NCBI RefSeq assembly: GCF_900177655.1
Contig: NZ_FXWK01000002.1
Location: forward strand, 992,001 to 1,056,000
DNA from: Devosia lucknowensis
GTDB taxonomy: Bacteria > Pseudomonadota > Alphaproteobacteria > Rhizobiales > Devosiaceae
Length of the DNA stretch: 64,000 nucleotides
Direction of reading: 5' to 3'
Position numbers and translations under genes: made by a program
The notes under the pieces: generated by a model
Seen by the model: only the letters and a program-made list of their open reading frames with translations
Database searches by the model: none
What the model was told of the DNA's origin: nothing
Part shown: piece by piece, positions 1 through 11,161 of the stretch
Layout: the number at the start of each line of letters is the position of its first letter
How positions within the stretch are numbered: the first letter of the stretch is position 1

Positions 1-2
1 TG

Positions 3-3000
3 GGCGTGGTGCTGGGAGAATTCTATCCCGGCGACCAATTGTTCATGACCTATACTACCAACACGCCCAAGGCCGGGGTCATCCTTGATCTCATCCTCAC
101 CAGCGTGTCGGTTCGAACCCAGACGACCGGGAGCACCGGGACCACGTTCTCGCAGAATGCAACCGTGGGTGCGCTGCTGCCGATCGGCGCACAGGCAGGC
201 ATCACTGACCTCACGGCCGTTCTCAATCCACGCAACGTGGTGATGACGGTTACCTGTACGCCTGCACCGGCGCCGGCGACCATGAGCATCGCCGCCTCGC
301 CGGCCAGTTCGGTATTCGGTCAGTCGACGGCATTGACGGCGACGCTGAGTTCGGTCGGCGGCCAGCCCAGCGGCAATGTCGTTTTCACCATCGACGGCGT
401 TGCCCAGGCGCCGGTTCCGATCGTCAATGGCGTTGCCACGCTCAACACGTCGGCGCTTACCGTCGGTGGACACACGGTCAGCGCCAGCTATGCGGGCAAT
501 TCGAGCTTTACGTCGGCCAGCGCCACACTCCCCGGTGGCGTTACCGTCAGCAAAGCGTCGACCACAACTGCGCTGTCAAGCTCGGCCGCTAACACGGCCT
601 TTGGGAGCAGTGTGACCTTCACAGCCACGGCCAGCGCGACGGCGCCGGGCTCGGGCACGCCAGCCGGCTCGATCATCTTCACCGTCGACAATGTCGACCA
701 GGCGCCCATCACGCTCAGCGGCGGCGTCGCCACGTTTTCCACCAGCGCATTAGGCGTGGGCAATCATCAGGTATCGGCACGATACGTCGGCAATGCGTCC
801 TACAATGGAAGCGCCAGCAGCACGGCCGCCGTGACGGTCGCCAAGGCGGCAACGTCCACGGCTGTCACGCAGAGCGCAGCCAGCACTGTGTCCGGCGACG
901 CGGTGACATTCCGCGCGACGGTCTCGTCTGCCGGGGGCACGCCCAGCGGTTCGGTGGTCTTTTCCATCGATGACGTCGCGCAAGCGCCGCAGACGCTCAG
1001 CAACGGGGTCGCGGAGCTGACGATCTCCTCGTTGGCGGTGGGCAATCGTGTGGTCACTGCCAGTTATGCGGGCAGCGCCACAATGCAGGGCAGCATCGGA
1101 ACGCTATCCGGCGGCCACACCGTTACAGCCATCGAAACGACCACGACACTGTCGGCTCCCGGGCCTATCACCTATGGCGCAACCGCCACCATCACTGCCG
1201 CGGTGACATCGGGTCGCGGGACCCCGACCGGGAATGTCGTTTTCGCGGTGAATGGCGTCAACCGCGCACCCGTTGCGCTCAGCAACGGCTCTGCCTCGAT
1301 TTCACTTTCGGGTCTCGATGCGCGGACGCATGCGATCACGGCTGTCTACGCGGGGACTGCAACCTTCGGCACCAGCACCGGGACGCTGGCGGGCGGCCAG
1401 GTCGTCAACAAGGCCGCGACCACGACGACCGTCAATGCCATATCGCCTGTGGTGCTTGGACAATCGGTCAGCGTGCTGGCGACTGTTGCGTCCGGCGGTC
1501 TCAGTCCCGATGGCACGATAGTCTTTACGGTCGACGGGACGGCATACGATCCCATTGCCGTCGCCAACGGACAGGCTTCGCTGGTCGTCCCAGGCCTCGG
1601 GGTCGGAAACCACTCAGTCTCGGCGGCCTATTCGGGCAGCACCAAATTTATCGCCAGTTCCGGCTCGCAGGCCGCCGTCGTCAACCAAGCGCCTTCCAGC
1701 CTTGCCATTTCATCCTCCGCCAATCCTTCGGTGGCAGGGCAGGCCATGACCTTCACTGCCACCGCGACATCCAATGTCGGAACTCCAACGGGTCAGGTGG
1801 TCTTCACCATCGACAATGTAGCGCAGACGCCTGTGCAGCTGAGCAACGGTACGGCCAGCCTCAACTGGCCGGCCATGAGCGTGGGCAATCATACCGTATC
1901 GGCTGTGTATGGCGGCAACAGTTCGCTGGTTGGTAGCTCAGCGACCCTGGCGGGCGGGCAGGTGGTGGAGCGCGCCGCTACCCAGCTTTCCGTCGCCGCC
2001 AGCGCTCCGGCGAGCCAGTTCAATGCGCCCGTTACCTTCACGGCGCAGGTGGCAGCGATGGCACCCGGCAGCGGCCTGCCGTCCGGCGATGTGGTCTTTA
2101 CCATCGATGGCGTCGCTCAAGCCCCGGTCGCGCTGTCGGGGGGATCGGCGTCCATCACGCGGAGCAATCTCAGCATCGGCACGCACACTGTTTCTGCGGT
2201 CTATGCGGGGAGCGGAGACTACGCGCCCAGCGCAGGCATCCTTCCGGGATCGGTGACGATCGGGGCCGCGGCGACGACGACGACCCTTGCATTCCTGCCT
2301 GCAACGCCGCGCCTGGGCGATACGGCAACGCTGACGGCGACGGTCGGTACGGCAAACGGCGCGGCAGCCGGCGCCGTGATCTTCACGGTCAACAGCGTGG
2401 ATCAGACGCCGGTCGCTCTGGTCAATGGCGTGGCGCAGTTCGCCATTCCGAATTTGGCCACCGGGACCTACACGCTCGGCGCTCGCTTGGTCGCATCGGC
2501 GCAATACCAGGCCAGCGATGCGAACAGCGTGAGCATGACGGTGCAGCCGGGGTTGACGACGACCCAGGTTAGTGCGAGCCCGGGCAGCGTCCGGCTGGGC
2601 GAGACCGTCGTGGTTTCGGCGACCGTCACCGCAACCCATGGCACGCCAATGGGCGATGTGGAATTCCTGGCGGACGGCACCGTAATCGGCAGGGCAACGC
2701 TCAATAGCGGCTCGGCAAGCCTGCCGATTGCCGGGCTGGCGCGCGGCAGTCACGTGATTTCGGCCAATTATCTGGGGTCGACCGATCACGCCACAAGCTC
2801 GGGTGAAGCGGCGACGCCGGTCGCCGTGACGGCGGGAGCCACGACGGTCGTCGTTTCCGCCAGCCCGCAGCCGGCACGTTTCGGCCAGGCCGTGACATTG
2901 TCCGCGCTGGTTTCAGCCCTTTCGGGCACGCCCGGGGGAACAGTGACGTTCTCCGTCGATGGCGCTGACTTGCCCGCAGTGCTGTTGACTTCAGGCGCAG

Positions 3001-6000
3001 CCAGCGTGCCGGTTCCGGGGCTGACGCCCGGACGTCACACGGTGTTGGCTACATATTCTGGCTCGACGGACTATCTGGCATCCGACAGCGCACTGAGCGG
3101 TGGGGTGACTATCGATAGGGCTGTCGCATCCCTGTCGATTGAGACTCTCCCGGTCAACCCAGTTTTCGGTGAGGCGACCAGTGTCCGCGCAAGTTTGACA
3201 TCGCCGGCGGGCACGCCGAGCGGAGATGTCGTGTTCGTGGTGGACGGGGTCGCCCTCGATCCGGTGACAACCCTTAACGGTGTTGCGACCGCGAACCTGC
3301 CGAGTCTGTCCGCAGGCACGCATGCCATCGAAGCCCGGTTTGCCGGCGACGCCCGTTTCGAGGCTATCACCGACACCCTGGCCGGCGGGCTCGTGATTGG
3401 CCAGGCCGCGACGGACTTGGCGCTGACGGTCAATGCAGCGCGCGTGGAATTCGGTGCGCCGGTGGCACTTTCCGCCAAAGTCACCTCGGATGGCGGAACG
3501 CCCACAGGATCGGTGGTATTCACAATCGACGGCATTGCCCAACAACCTGTGGCGTTGAGCAACGGCACCGCCGTCCTGACGACGTCGGGGCTTGCCATAG
3601 GCATGCATACGGTTTCGGCAACCTATGCTGCGCAGGGCAATTTTGGAACCAGCTCCGCGACCTTGAGCGGCGGTGTCGACATCGATGTGGCCGCGACACG
3701 GGTCGTTGTATCAGGCCCCGGGGCGTCGGTTGCGGTGGGCGAAACTGCCCGCTTCACGGCGAGCGTAGAGGCGGACCACGGCACGCCCGCGGGCCAGGTG
3801 ATCTTTTCGATCGATGGCGTTGAGAGGGCGCCGGTGACGCTGGTGCAGGGCGTCGCGAGCATCGATGTGACCTTCCCCACCGCCGGCGCCCATGTGGTTC
3901 ATGCGACCTATTCGGGTGCGGCCACATTTGCTCCGTCCGATGCCACGCTGACTGGCGGGATCACCATCGTGAAGGCGACTGCACAACCCGCTTTGACGCT
4001 TCCGGCAACGAGTGCGTACGGCGCGCCGGTGACGGCCAGTGTCACCGTGACGTCGACAGGCGGGGCGCCTGGAGGCAGCGTCACGGTGCTTGTCGACGAT
4101 GTGCCCGTGGGGACTGCGATCCTCGAGAATGGTGCGGCTTCGCTTGTGCTGCCCGCGCTTTCATCGGGCGACCACGACGTTGTGGCCCGATATGAGGGCG
4201 ACCTCAACTTCGCGGGGGGCGCGAGCGGAACACGCACGATTTCCGTGCTGCCGGCCGATGTGACCCTGGCCATTTCCGCGAGTGCTGGCCAGATCACGGC
4301 CGGCGAGCCGGTCACGATCACCGTTCGAGCCACCACCGCCTATGGATCGGCTGCAGGCGATGTGACCGTTACCGTCGGCGCCGCCGATTATCAGGGGACG
4401 TTCACCAACGGTGTGGCCACGATCCTGGTCACCGGTCTTGCGGAGGGCGTCTACTCCGTGACCGCGGTCTATGACGGGTCGTCAGAATACGCACCCGAAA
4501 CGGCGGCCCTGGGCTCCGACCTCATCGTGAGCGCGGCGCCAACCGACATTCAGGTCACTGCCGATCTGCCCCGCAGTGTCGATGGCGTGCCCTATTCAGG
4601 CAGTTTCTCTGCATATGGCGGTGTCGGGCCCTATGAGTTCGAAGTCTCCGATGGCGCCTTGCCACCGAACCTGACGCTCGACCGCACCACGGGTGTGGTC
4701 GAGGGGACCCCCGTGGCGGGATCCTATACCTGGGAAGTAACGGTTACGGGCAGTGCCGGGGCGCCCGGAATCTACCGGGCCAACCTCACTGTCCTCGATG
4801 CGGTGACGATCGTGCTGCCCGGCGGGCTGCCCGCAGCCACCTATCGCGGGGACTACACTGCATCCGTTGCTGCAAGCGGCACGTCTGCCTCGGTCAGCTA
4901 TGTCGTTTCCGCCGGTCGACTGCCTCGGGGATTGAGCCTCAACTCTGCCACGGGGGCGATCAGCGGCGAGGCGACCGAGGTCATCGATGCTGTATTCACC
5001 ATCACCGCCACTGATACAAACGGGTTTGTCGGCACGGCGAGCTACATTCTGTCCGTGGTCCCGCCTGTGATCACTGTGGATGGGGCGTTTGGTAATGCCA
5101 TCGTGGGGGGCGCGTATGCGGGGTCGGTCACGGTCACCGGCGGCATGGCGCCCTATAATTTTGCGCTGGATGGGACGTTGCCTGACGGCCTGGTGTTCAA
5201 CGCCGCGATCGGCGCAGTCTCCGGTGCTCCCACCCAGGCAGGTTCTGCAGCCTTTGCCATCCTCGCCTCCGATGCGCATGGCTTTACCGGGCGATACGAC
5301 GTCGCCTTCGATATCGAGGTCCAGCCCATCGTCGTCCTGCCCAGCACGCTCGCGGCTGCTCGGGAAAATCGCGCCTATGCACAGGCGTTGTCTGCGACGG
5401 GCGGAACCGGGCCCTATACCTATTCGGTCGTCACCGGCGATCTGCCCGTCGGGGTCACCCTGAATACAACGACCGGACGTTTGTCCGGCACACCGCGCGA
5501 GAATGGTCGCTTCATCTTCGAGATCGAGGCAAGCGATGCCAACGCACTCGCCGGACGCCATGTCTACACGCTTGACGTTGCGCCGGCAGCGGTTCTCGTG
5601 GTCGGCACGACGCTCGACCCGGTCACTGCAGGCCTCGACTATTCCGACTTCATAACCGTCTCGGGCGGAACAGGACCCTATACGTTCGAAATCGTCAGCG
5701 GCGCGCTCCCCGCCGGCATGGAGCTGGACACCACGACAGGCGAGATCCACGAGACGACGCTGGTTCCGGGCACCTATACCTTCACCGTGGCTGTCACCGA
5801 TGCTGGTGGCGACTGGGTGCTGGCTACAGTCGGTCTGCGCGTCGTCGCGCCGACAATCGGCGTTACGGTCGATGCCAACAACGCCGCTTTCGGCGAAACC
5901 GTCACGGGAATCGCCCAAGCCACGGGCGGTACGGCGCCGTTCCGGTTCGCCGTTAGCGCAGGGGCGTTGCCGCGAGGCGTGTCGATCGTTCAGGCAACCG

Positions 6001-9000
6001 GCGTGATCACGGGGACTGCGACGCAGGCGGGTCAGTTCACGGCGACGATCTCGGCGACCGATGCGAACGGATTTGTCGGAACTGCAACGGTCGAGATCGC
6101 GATCCTCGCTCCGACGCTGACGCTCTCGGCGCTGCCCGATGATTTCCGGATCGGGCGGCCTGTTACGGAAACGCTGGTGGGCGGCGGTGGCCGGTCACCT
6201 TATAGCTACGCCGTCACCAGCGGTTCGCTGCCGGCAGGTATGGCGCTCGATGCGACGAGCGGCGCGCTGACAGGCACGCCCCTGGCGCTGGGTGAGCGCA
6301 CCTTTACCATTACCGCGACGGATGCCGATGCATTCGTGATCAGCCGCAGCTACACCGTCGAGATCGTCAGCAATGCCGGCACAGCGCAGTTGCCGACCGT
6401 GCAGCCCCCGGCGGCGACGGCAGGCGTGAGCTATTCTACCCTCATCGAGGCGACTGGGGGTGCCGCGCCACTCCGGTATTCCATTACAGCCGGCGGCCTG
6501 CCATCTGACCTGCGGCTCGATCCAGCGACAGGTGAAATCAGCGGCATCACTGCTGCAACCGGCAATTTTACGTTCGAATTGACCGTGACCGACGCGGACC
6601 ATCGCGCCAATTCCGCGACCTATACGCTGGTCAGCATCGCCCCAGTCATTTCCGCCGATGGACAGCCGCCCGCTGGCATAGCTGGCACGTCCTACGCCGG
6701 TGCCTTGCTAGCGCGCGGTGGGGTGGGGCCCTATGTGTTTGATGTCCAGTCGGGCAGCCTGCCGCTCGGGCTGACCCTCGATCCATCGGGTCAGATCACA
6801 GGCACGCCCAGGCAGGCGGGCGTATTCGAGCTCGTCGTCATTGCGACTGACGACAATGATTTTGCCGCCACGCTGACCTACCGTCTGGAGGTCGCCGCGC
6901 CTGAGCTCGTCATCAGTGCGACCACCCCCAATGGGCAGATCGGCAGGACCTATAACGGGAATATCACCGCCAGCAACGGGATTGCACCCTTCACCTACGC
7001 GGTCACTGGTGGCGCACTTCCGGCTGGCGTCGATCTCGATGCCAATTCAGGTGCCCTTTCAGGCGAGCCAACGGCATCGGGCAGCGCGATCTTCACCATC
7101 ACCGCCACCGATAGCTTTGGCTTCAGCGCCGCCATTACCCGCTCAGTAGTGATCGCAACCAATGTCGGCACAGCCACCATGCCCGCCACGCTGATGAATG
7201 GCGTTGCAGGCGACGACTACGACGCCACTGTCGCTGCCAGTGGCGGCACCGGCCCCTATCGCTATGAAGTGACCGTCGGCGCCTTGCCGGATGGGCTCAG
7301 CCTCAATGCCACCACCGGCATCATTGACGGTGTTCCGACGCAGGCCGGTCAATTCACTTTCTCGATCACGGTCAGAGATGCTCTGGACCTCATCAACCAG
7401 CAGGCCTTCACCCTGGACATCGCCGCGCCCGTGGTCGAGGTCGACGCCAACCCGCCTCCAGCGGAAGCGGGAGAACCCTATTCGGCCATGGTCACAGTCA
7501 GTGGCGGTACGGCTCCCTACAGTTTCGCCATGGTGGATGCACCGCCGGGCCTCACCATCGACAATACCGGCGAAATCTCGGGGCAGCCGTCGCGAGCGGG
7601 CCTTTACACATTCAGCGTGGTTGTTACCGATACCTACGGTTTCAGGACCGTACAGGCCTTTACCCTACGCGTCGCCAGCGTTCCGATACCCCTCGACATG
7701 CCTGCGGGTGTGCCTGTGGCCGTCGTCGACGAGCGCTATGTCGGCCTCGTCGTGCCCAGCAATGCCGTGGGCAGCGCCACCTATACGCTGGTCAATGGCA
7801 CGCAGTTGCCCGCGGGTCTGACCCTTGGTGCGGGCGACGGCATCATTTCTGGCGCGCCGACAACGGTGGGCACGTTTTCGTTCGACATCCGTGCGGTCGA
7901 TGAGGATGGCAATATTGGCGAAGCGAGCTACCAGCTTGTCGTCGAGGCCGCCGCCGTCCCTCAACCGGAAACAACCGATACCCAGGTAGCGATCACGGCC
8001 TCCAGCGCTGTAGTTGGCGAAACTGTTTCCGTTTCGATCTCAGTCACGTCCTCGAACGGTCCAGCCAATGGTGGGGTCGTTGCCCTGGTGGACCGGAATA
8101 CGGGGACCACACTTGCCAGTGGTGCGTTGGCGGCAGATGGCACGCTCGCTCTCGATGTCACCTTTCCCACGGCGGGCACCGTGGATCTTGTGGCGCAATA
8201 TGCCGGCACGTCGAGTTTCGCCGCCTCCAACAGTGCGGGCGATACCATCACGGTCGGTTCGGCCAGCACTTCGGTATCGATCTCTGGGACATCGGGGACG
8301 GTTCTCGCCAATGCGCCCATCCTTCTTGTGGCGCAGGTGTCTCGGCAGGCACCGTCGTCCGGCCCAGCGGGTCTTGGCGACATCGTATTCACCGTCGATG
8401 GCGCCGACAGGGAGCGGCGCGCCACCGTTTCGGGCAGCGCCAGCTATTCGTTCTCGCTGCCGCCCGGCACGTACCTGCTCGGTGCCCGGTACGAGCCGTC
8501 CGACACAAGGGATGCGGGCAGCGCCAGCACCCCCGTGCCGCTGCTGGTCACGTCAGGAACGATTACCACTCTTTCGGGGCCGACCAGCGACGTCGAACCG
8601 GGCGCTCCGGTGGTCTATACGGCCACCGTGACCCCGGATGTTTCCGGCGTGGCCATCGATGGCGAGGTGATCTTCACCGATAACGGCTCGGTGGTGGCCA
8701 CGGTGCCAGTGAGCGGGAATACGGCGATTTTCTCGACCACCGCCGGACCGCTCGGCACCCATGAGATCGTCGCGACGTTCTCGTCGGACAGCCACTACGA
8801 TGACAGTGCGTCTCCGGCTCTGTCCTATCTGGTCGTGCCGCCAACAGGAGCCCCGGCGACAGCAACCACGACCACGCTGACGAGCACGACAACGACGCCC
8901 CAGATCGGAGAGTCGGTGCAGTTGCACGTCGAGGTCAGGGGCACCGGCGCGCTCCCGACCGGCTCGGTAACATTGGTCAATATCACAACAGGGGTGACGC

Positions 9001-11045
9001 TGGGCACGGTGGAGCTGGACGCTGGCGGCAATGCTTCCATCGGGCTCGTTCTCACCGATCTCGGGACGACGACGATCCGGGCGCGCTATGAGGGCGATGC
9101 ATCCAACCTCTCAAGCGAGCAGGACGTCACCCTTACCGTCGCCGCCCCCGGCACGCAGCTGACCCTGACGCCGTCGGCAAGTGCGGTGGTTCCAGGAGAC
9201 AGGGTGACGCTGTCGGCGCAGGTGGAACGGGATAGCGGCGGCTTGGCCGATGCGGGCACGATCGCATTCCTCGCCGACGGCATTGCCTTCGCGCATGTTC
9301 CAACCAATGGCAACGCGGTGGTTGAAGCGACGAGCGATCCGCTCAGCGACCACACGGAGTTCGTCGCCGAATTTATCCCCGGGCCGGGCAGCGTCGATGC
9401 CCCGGCTGCGTCCAATGCCGTGACCGTCAACGCGGTCGTGGCGACGCCCTTGGTGGTGGTGTCGGCAGTCATTGCCAGCGACGGCAGTGCTTCGGGCACG
9501 GTTTCCGTGACCGCTCCGTCAGGCGTCGGCCAGGTGCCAGGGGGCGACGTTACCTTGCAGGCAACCGGCGTCGCCGACCAGGTGCTCACGCTCTCCGGCG
9601 GCACGGTCGCCTTCACCTACCCGGCCGGGACGTTTGGTAATTCGGCCGTCATCTTCACCGCCGACTATGGCGGCGACTTCAGTTTTGCCGCCGCAAGCGG
9701 CTCGACCACGGCTACGATCACGCCATCGGGCAACCTCTCGGTTCAGCTGAGCTCAAACACTGGCGCGATCTTCTCGGTCGGACAAGTGATAGTGGTCAGC
9801 GCGGACATCTCGGCCACTGCCGGCGCGGTAAACGGCATTGTCGTCACCTCGTCCGCCAGCTTCAACTGCCCGCGGACGGCGCTCCCGGCCGGACAGAGCA
9901 TGACCTGTAGCGGGCAGTATCTTGTGACGGAAAGCGACCTGGCCGCCGGGCAATTGATCATCGGGGTCACGGTGTCCGCCGCCAATACGGCGTCGGTCAG
10001 CCAGCAGATCGTGCTCGGGCTGGAAGCCGACACTGTTTCGGAAACCTTCCGCAGCCTGGGCCAGACATTCGTGGCCGACCGCGCGCGCAGCCTCGGCACT
10101 GCACTGCCGCTCCCCAATATCTTTACCCGCCGTCTTGCCGGGACGCGTGCCGGGACGGTGCAGGCAAGCACGAGCGAAACCAGCCAACTCCTCGCCTTTT
10201 CGTCTAGTCTGGTCGAATGGCGCAATTGGGGCGCGGCCCAGGCTGCAGGCGATCTGGCGCTCGGCACAGCGGACGAGCCGCTGCCCGTCAATGTGTGGAT
10301 CGACGCACAGATGGCGGTTCACGCATCTGCCAGCGGCGACGAAGCCTGGGGCCGTCTGGGCACGTTCGCGCTGGGCGCCGACTATCTCGTCACCGAGGAC
10401 TTCTTCGCGGGCGTGATGGTGCAGGGCGACTGGGCTTCGCAGACCGGCAATGACGGTGACGTCAGCGGCTCGGGCTTCCTGATCGGCCCCTATGCCTCCA
10501 TCGCTCTAAACGAGACATTGTCATTGGATGCCGCCGTGCTCTATGGCCGGTCGTCCAATACATCGACCGCGACCCTGTTCGGTCAGGCCTTCCGGGGAGA
10601 CTTCGAAACCTCGCGTCTTTATGCAAAGGCGGCGCTTTCAGGTTATTTCGAGGTGGATCAGCTGACCCTGCGCCCCAATGCCACCTTCCTGCTGACATCC
10701 GAAACCACCGACGACTACGTCGTGACCAACGGTTCCGGCGCCTTGGTCAGCATTCCCGGCGGCGACCATCTGCAATACCAGCTCACCGTGGGCGGCACTG
10801 CCGAATATGAGGTCGCTCTGGAGGATGGCGCGACGCTGACGCCGATTGTCGGGCTCGATCTGGGCTTCAATGACACGGTGACGGACGGCCAGTCTCCGGA
10901 TGGTTCGCTGCTGGGCCGTCTCACGACGGGCGTCCGGTACCGCACCGATGCCGGGTTCGAACTCGGCGTCGAATTCAGAACGGAAATCGATAGTGGCGGC
11001 TTCAGCTCGGCCGGCGCGCGCGCCACCATCCGCGGGCAGTTCTGA
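3..11045 (+). CDS. Giant Ig-like-repeat autotransporter / adhesin (5' end outside window)
   Basis: The frame is open to the window edge and no signal peptide is visible, so the true start lies upstream; at least 3,679 residues are present. By eye there are about 15 Big_3_5-type Ig modules of ~95 residues (roughly residues 90-1510; recurring features GTPsG, VxFxIDGV, PVxLxNG, HxVxAxYxG), then about 13 He_PIG putative-Ig modules (1511-2650; GGxGPYxF, LPxGLxLdxxTGxIsGtP, ITATDxxGF), then about 6 more Big_3_5-like modules (2655-3240). A DUF7507-like domain with a Cys pair near residues 3288-3305 follows, then a linker and a ~250-residue C-terminal beta-barrel (from ~3428) ending in Phe, typical of outer-membrane proteins. 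The role is probably surface adhesion or biofilm; the ligand is unknown. Modules are divergent, not recent copies. Family call is firm, function inferred. Confidence 0.9.
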   Translation, partial: GVVLGEFYPGDQLFMTYTTNTPKAGVILDLILTSVSVRTQTTGSTGTTFSQNATVGALLPIGAQAGITDLTAVLNPRNVVMTVTCTPAPAPATMSIAASPASSVFGQSTALTATLSSVGGQPSGNVVFTIDGVAQAPVPIVNGVATLNTSALTVGGHTVSASYAGNSSFTSASATLPGGVTVSKASTTTALSSSAANTAFGSSVTFTATASATAPGSGTPAGSIIFTVDNVDQAPITLSGGVATFSTSALGVGNHQVSARYVGNASYNGSASSTAAVTVAKAATSTAVTQSAASTVSGDAVTFRATVSSAGGTPSGSVVFSIDDVAQAPQTLSNGVAELTISSLAVGNRVVTASYAGSATMQGSIGTLSGGHTVTAIETTTTLSAPGPITYGATATITAAVTSGRGTPTGNVVFAVNGVNRAPVALSNGSASISLSGLDARTHAITAVYAGTATFGTSTGTLAGGQVVNKAATTTTVNAISPVVLGQSVSVLATVASGGLSPDGTIVFTVDGTAYDPIAVANGQASLVVPGLGVGNHSVSAAYSGSTKFIASSGSQAAVVNQAPSSLAISSSANPSVAGQAMTFTATATSNVGTPTGQVVFTIDNVAQTPVQLSNGTASLNWPAMSVGNHTVSAVYGGNSSLVGSSATLAGGQVVERAATQLSVAASAPASQFNAPVTFTAQVAAMAPGSGLPSGDVVFTIDGVAQAPVALSGGSASITRSNLSIGTHTVSAVYAGSGDYAPSAGILPGSVTIGAAATTTTLAFLPATPRLGDTATLTATVGTANGAAAGAVIFTVNSVDQTPVALVNGVAQFAIPNLATGTYTLGARLVASAQYQASDANSVSMTVQPGLTTTQVSASPGSVRLGETVVVSATVTATHGTPMGDVEFLADGTVIGRATLNSGSASLPIAGLARGSHVISANYLGSTDHATSSGEAATPVAVTAGATTVVVSASPQPARFGQAVTLSALVSALSGTPGGTVTFSVDGADLPAVLLTSGAASVPVPGLTPGRHTVLATYSGSTDYLASDSALSGGVTIDRAVASLSIETLPVNPVFGEATSVRASLTSPAGTPSGDVVFVVDGVALDPVTTLNGVATANLPSLSAGTHAIEARFAGDARFEAITDTLAGGLVIGQAATDLALTVNAARVEFGAPVALSAKVTSDGGTPTGSVVFTIDGIAQQPVALSNGTAVLTTSGLAIGMHTVSATYAAQGNFGTSSATLSGGVDIDVAATRVVVSGPGASVAVGETARFTASVEADHGTPAGQVIFSIDGVERAPVTLVQGVASIDVTFPTAGAHVVHATYSGAATFAPSDATLTGGITIVKATAQPALTLPATSAYGAPVTASVTVTSTGGAPGGSVTVLVDDVPVGTAILENGAASLVLPALSSGDHDVVARYEGDLNFAGGASGTRTISVLPADVTLAISASAGQITAGEPVTITVRATTAYGSAAGDVTVTVGAADYQGTFTNGVATILVTGLAEGVYSVTAVYDGSSEYAPETAALGSDLIVSAAPTDIQVTADLPRSVDGVPYSGSFSAYGGVGPYEFEVSDGALPPNLTLDRTTGVVEGTPVAGSYTWEVTVTGSAGAPGIYRANLTVLDAVTIVLPGGLPAATYRGDYTASVAASGTSASVSYVVSAGRLPRGLSLNSATGAISGEATEVIDAVFTITATDTNGFVGTASYILSVVPPVITVDGAFGNAIVGGAYAGSVTVTGGMAPYNFALDGTLPDGLVFNAAIGAVSGAPTQAGSAAFAILASDAHGFTGRYDVAFDIEVQPIVVLPSTLAAARENRAYAQALSATGGTGPYTYSVVTGDLPVGVTLNTTTGRLSGTPRENGRFIFEIEASDANALAGRHVYTLDVAPAAVLVVGTTLDPVTAGLDYSDFITVSGGTGPYTFEIVSGALPAGMELDTTTGEIHETTLVPGTYTFTVAVTDAGGDWVLATVGLRVVAPTIGVTVDANNAAFGETVTGIAQATGGTAPFRFAVSAGALPRGVSIVQATGVITGTATQAGQFTATISATDANGFVGTATVEIAILAPTLTLSALPDDFRIGRPVTETLVGGGGRSPYSYAVTSGSLPAGMALDATSGALTGTPLALGERTFTITATDADAFVISRSYTVEIVSNAGTAQLPTVQPPAATAGVSYSTLIEATGGAAPLRYSITAGGLPSDLRLDPATGEISGITAATGNFTFELTVTDADHRANSATYTLVSIAPVISADGQPPAGIAGTSYAGALLARGGVGPYVFDVQSGSLPLGLTLDPSGQITGTPRQAGVFELVVIATDDNDFAATLTYRLEVAAPELVISATTPNGQIGRTYNGNITASNGIAPFTYAVTGGALPAGVDLDANSGALSGEPTASGSAIFTITATDSFGFSAAITRSVVIATNVGTATMPATLMNGVAGDDYDATVAASGGTGPYRYEVTVGALPDGLSLNATTGIIDGVPTQAGQFTFSITVRDALDLINQQAFTLDIAAPVVEVDANPPPAEAGEPYSAMVTVSGGTAPYSFAMVDAPPGLTIDNTGEISGQPSRAGLYTFSVVVTDTYGFRTVQAFTLRVASVPIPLDMPAGVPVAVVDERYVGLVVPSNAVGSATYTLVNGTQLPAGLTLGAGDGIISGAPTTVGTFSFDIRAVDEDGNIGEASYQLVVEAAAVPQPETTDTQVAITASSAVVGETVSVSISVTSSNGPANGGVVALVDRNTGTTLASGALAADGTLALDVTFPTAGTVDLVAQYAGTSSFAASNSAGDTITVGSASTSVSISGTSGTVLANAPILLVAQVSRQAPSSGPAGLGDIVFTVDGADRERRATVSGSASYSFSLPPGTYLLGARYEPSDTRDAGSASTPVPLLVTSGTITTLSGPTSDVEPGAPVVYTATVTPDVSGVAIDGEVIFTDNGSVVATVPVSGNTAIFSTTAGPLGTHEIVATFSSDSHYDDSASPALSYLVVPPTGAPATATTTTLTSTTTTPQIGESVQLHVEVRGTGALPTGSVTLVNITTGVTLGTVELDAGGNASIGLVLTDLGTTTIRARYEGDASNLSSEQDVTLTVAAPGTQLTLTPSASAVVPGDRVTLSAQVERDSGGLADAGTIAFLADGIAFAHVPTNGNAVVEATSDPLSDHTEFVAEFIPGPGSVDAPAASNAVTVNAVVATPLVVVSAVIASDGSASGTVSVTAPSGVGQVPGGDVTLQATGVADQVLTLSGGTVAFTYPAGTFGNSAVIFTADYGGDFSFAAASGSTTATITPSGNLSVQLSSNTGAIFSVGQVIVVSADISATAGAVNGIVVTSSASFNCPRTALPAGQSMTCSGQYLVTESDLAAGQLIIGVTVSAANTASVSQQIVLGLEADTVSETFRSLGQTFVADRARSLGTALPLPNIFTRRLAGTRAGTVQASTSETSQLLAFSSSLVEWRNWGAAQAAGDLALGTADEPLPVNVWIDAQMAVHASASGDEAWGRLGTFALGADYLVTEDFFAGVMVQGDWASQTGNDGDVSGSGFLIGPYASIALNETLSLDAAVLYGRSSNTSTATLFGQAFRGDFETSRLYAKAALSGYFEVDQLTLRPNATFLLTSETTDDYVVTNGSGALVSIPGGDHLQYQLTVGGTAEYEVALEDGATLTPIVGLDLGFNDTVTDGQSPDGSLLGRLTTGVRYRTDAGFELGVEFRTEIDSGGFSSAGARATIRGQF

Positions 11046-11046
11046 C

Positions 11047-11074
11047 CTCAAGACACCGTCCGGGTGCCCTTGAG
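11047..11074 (+). terminator. Hairpin directly after the giant gene
   Basis: CTCAAG (11047-11052) and CTTGAG (11069-11074) pair, with an inner CACC/GGTG stem and a small asymmetric bulge. It begins two bases after the stop codon. There is no T-tract, so it is either a weak or factor-assisted terminator, or an mRNA 3'-end stabiliser. Confidence 0.4.
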
Positions 11075-11161
11075 CACAACCGAACGGGTCGTCTACCGAT
11101 CGGTCAAAACGTGAAACATCAAACCGCTCCTAATGCTCACAAGGAAAAATCTAATACTCGA

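Noticed and set aside
1938..2789. 283-residue minus-strand reading frame within the giant gene
   Set aside because: It is a shadow of the repetitive Ig-coding sequence with no ribosome-binding site and biased composition.
6..4540. Ig repeats as recent tandem DNA duplications
   Set aside because: Adjacent modules are clearly divergent at the DNA level; I saw no long identical stretch that would indicate recent duplication or slippage.
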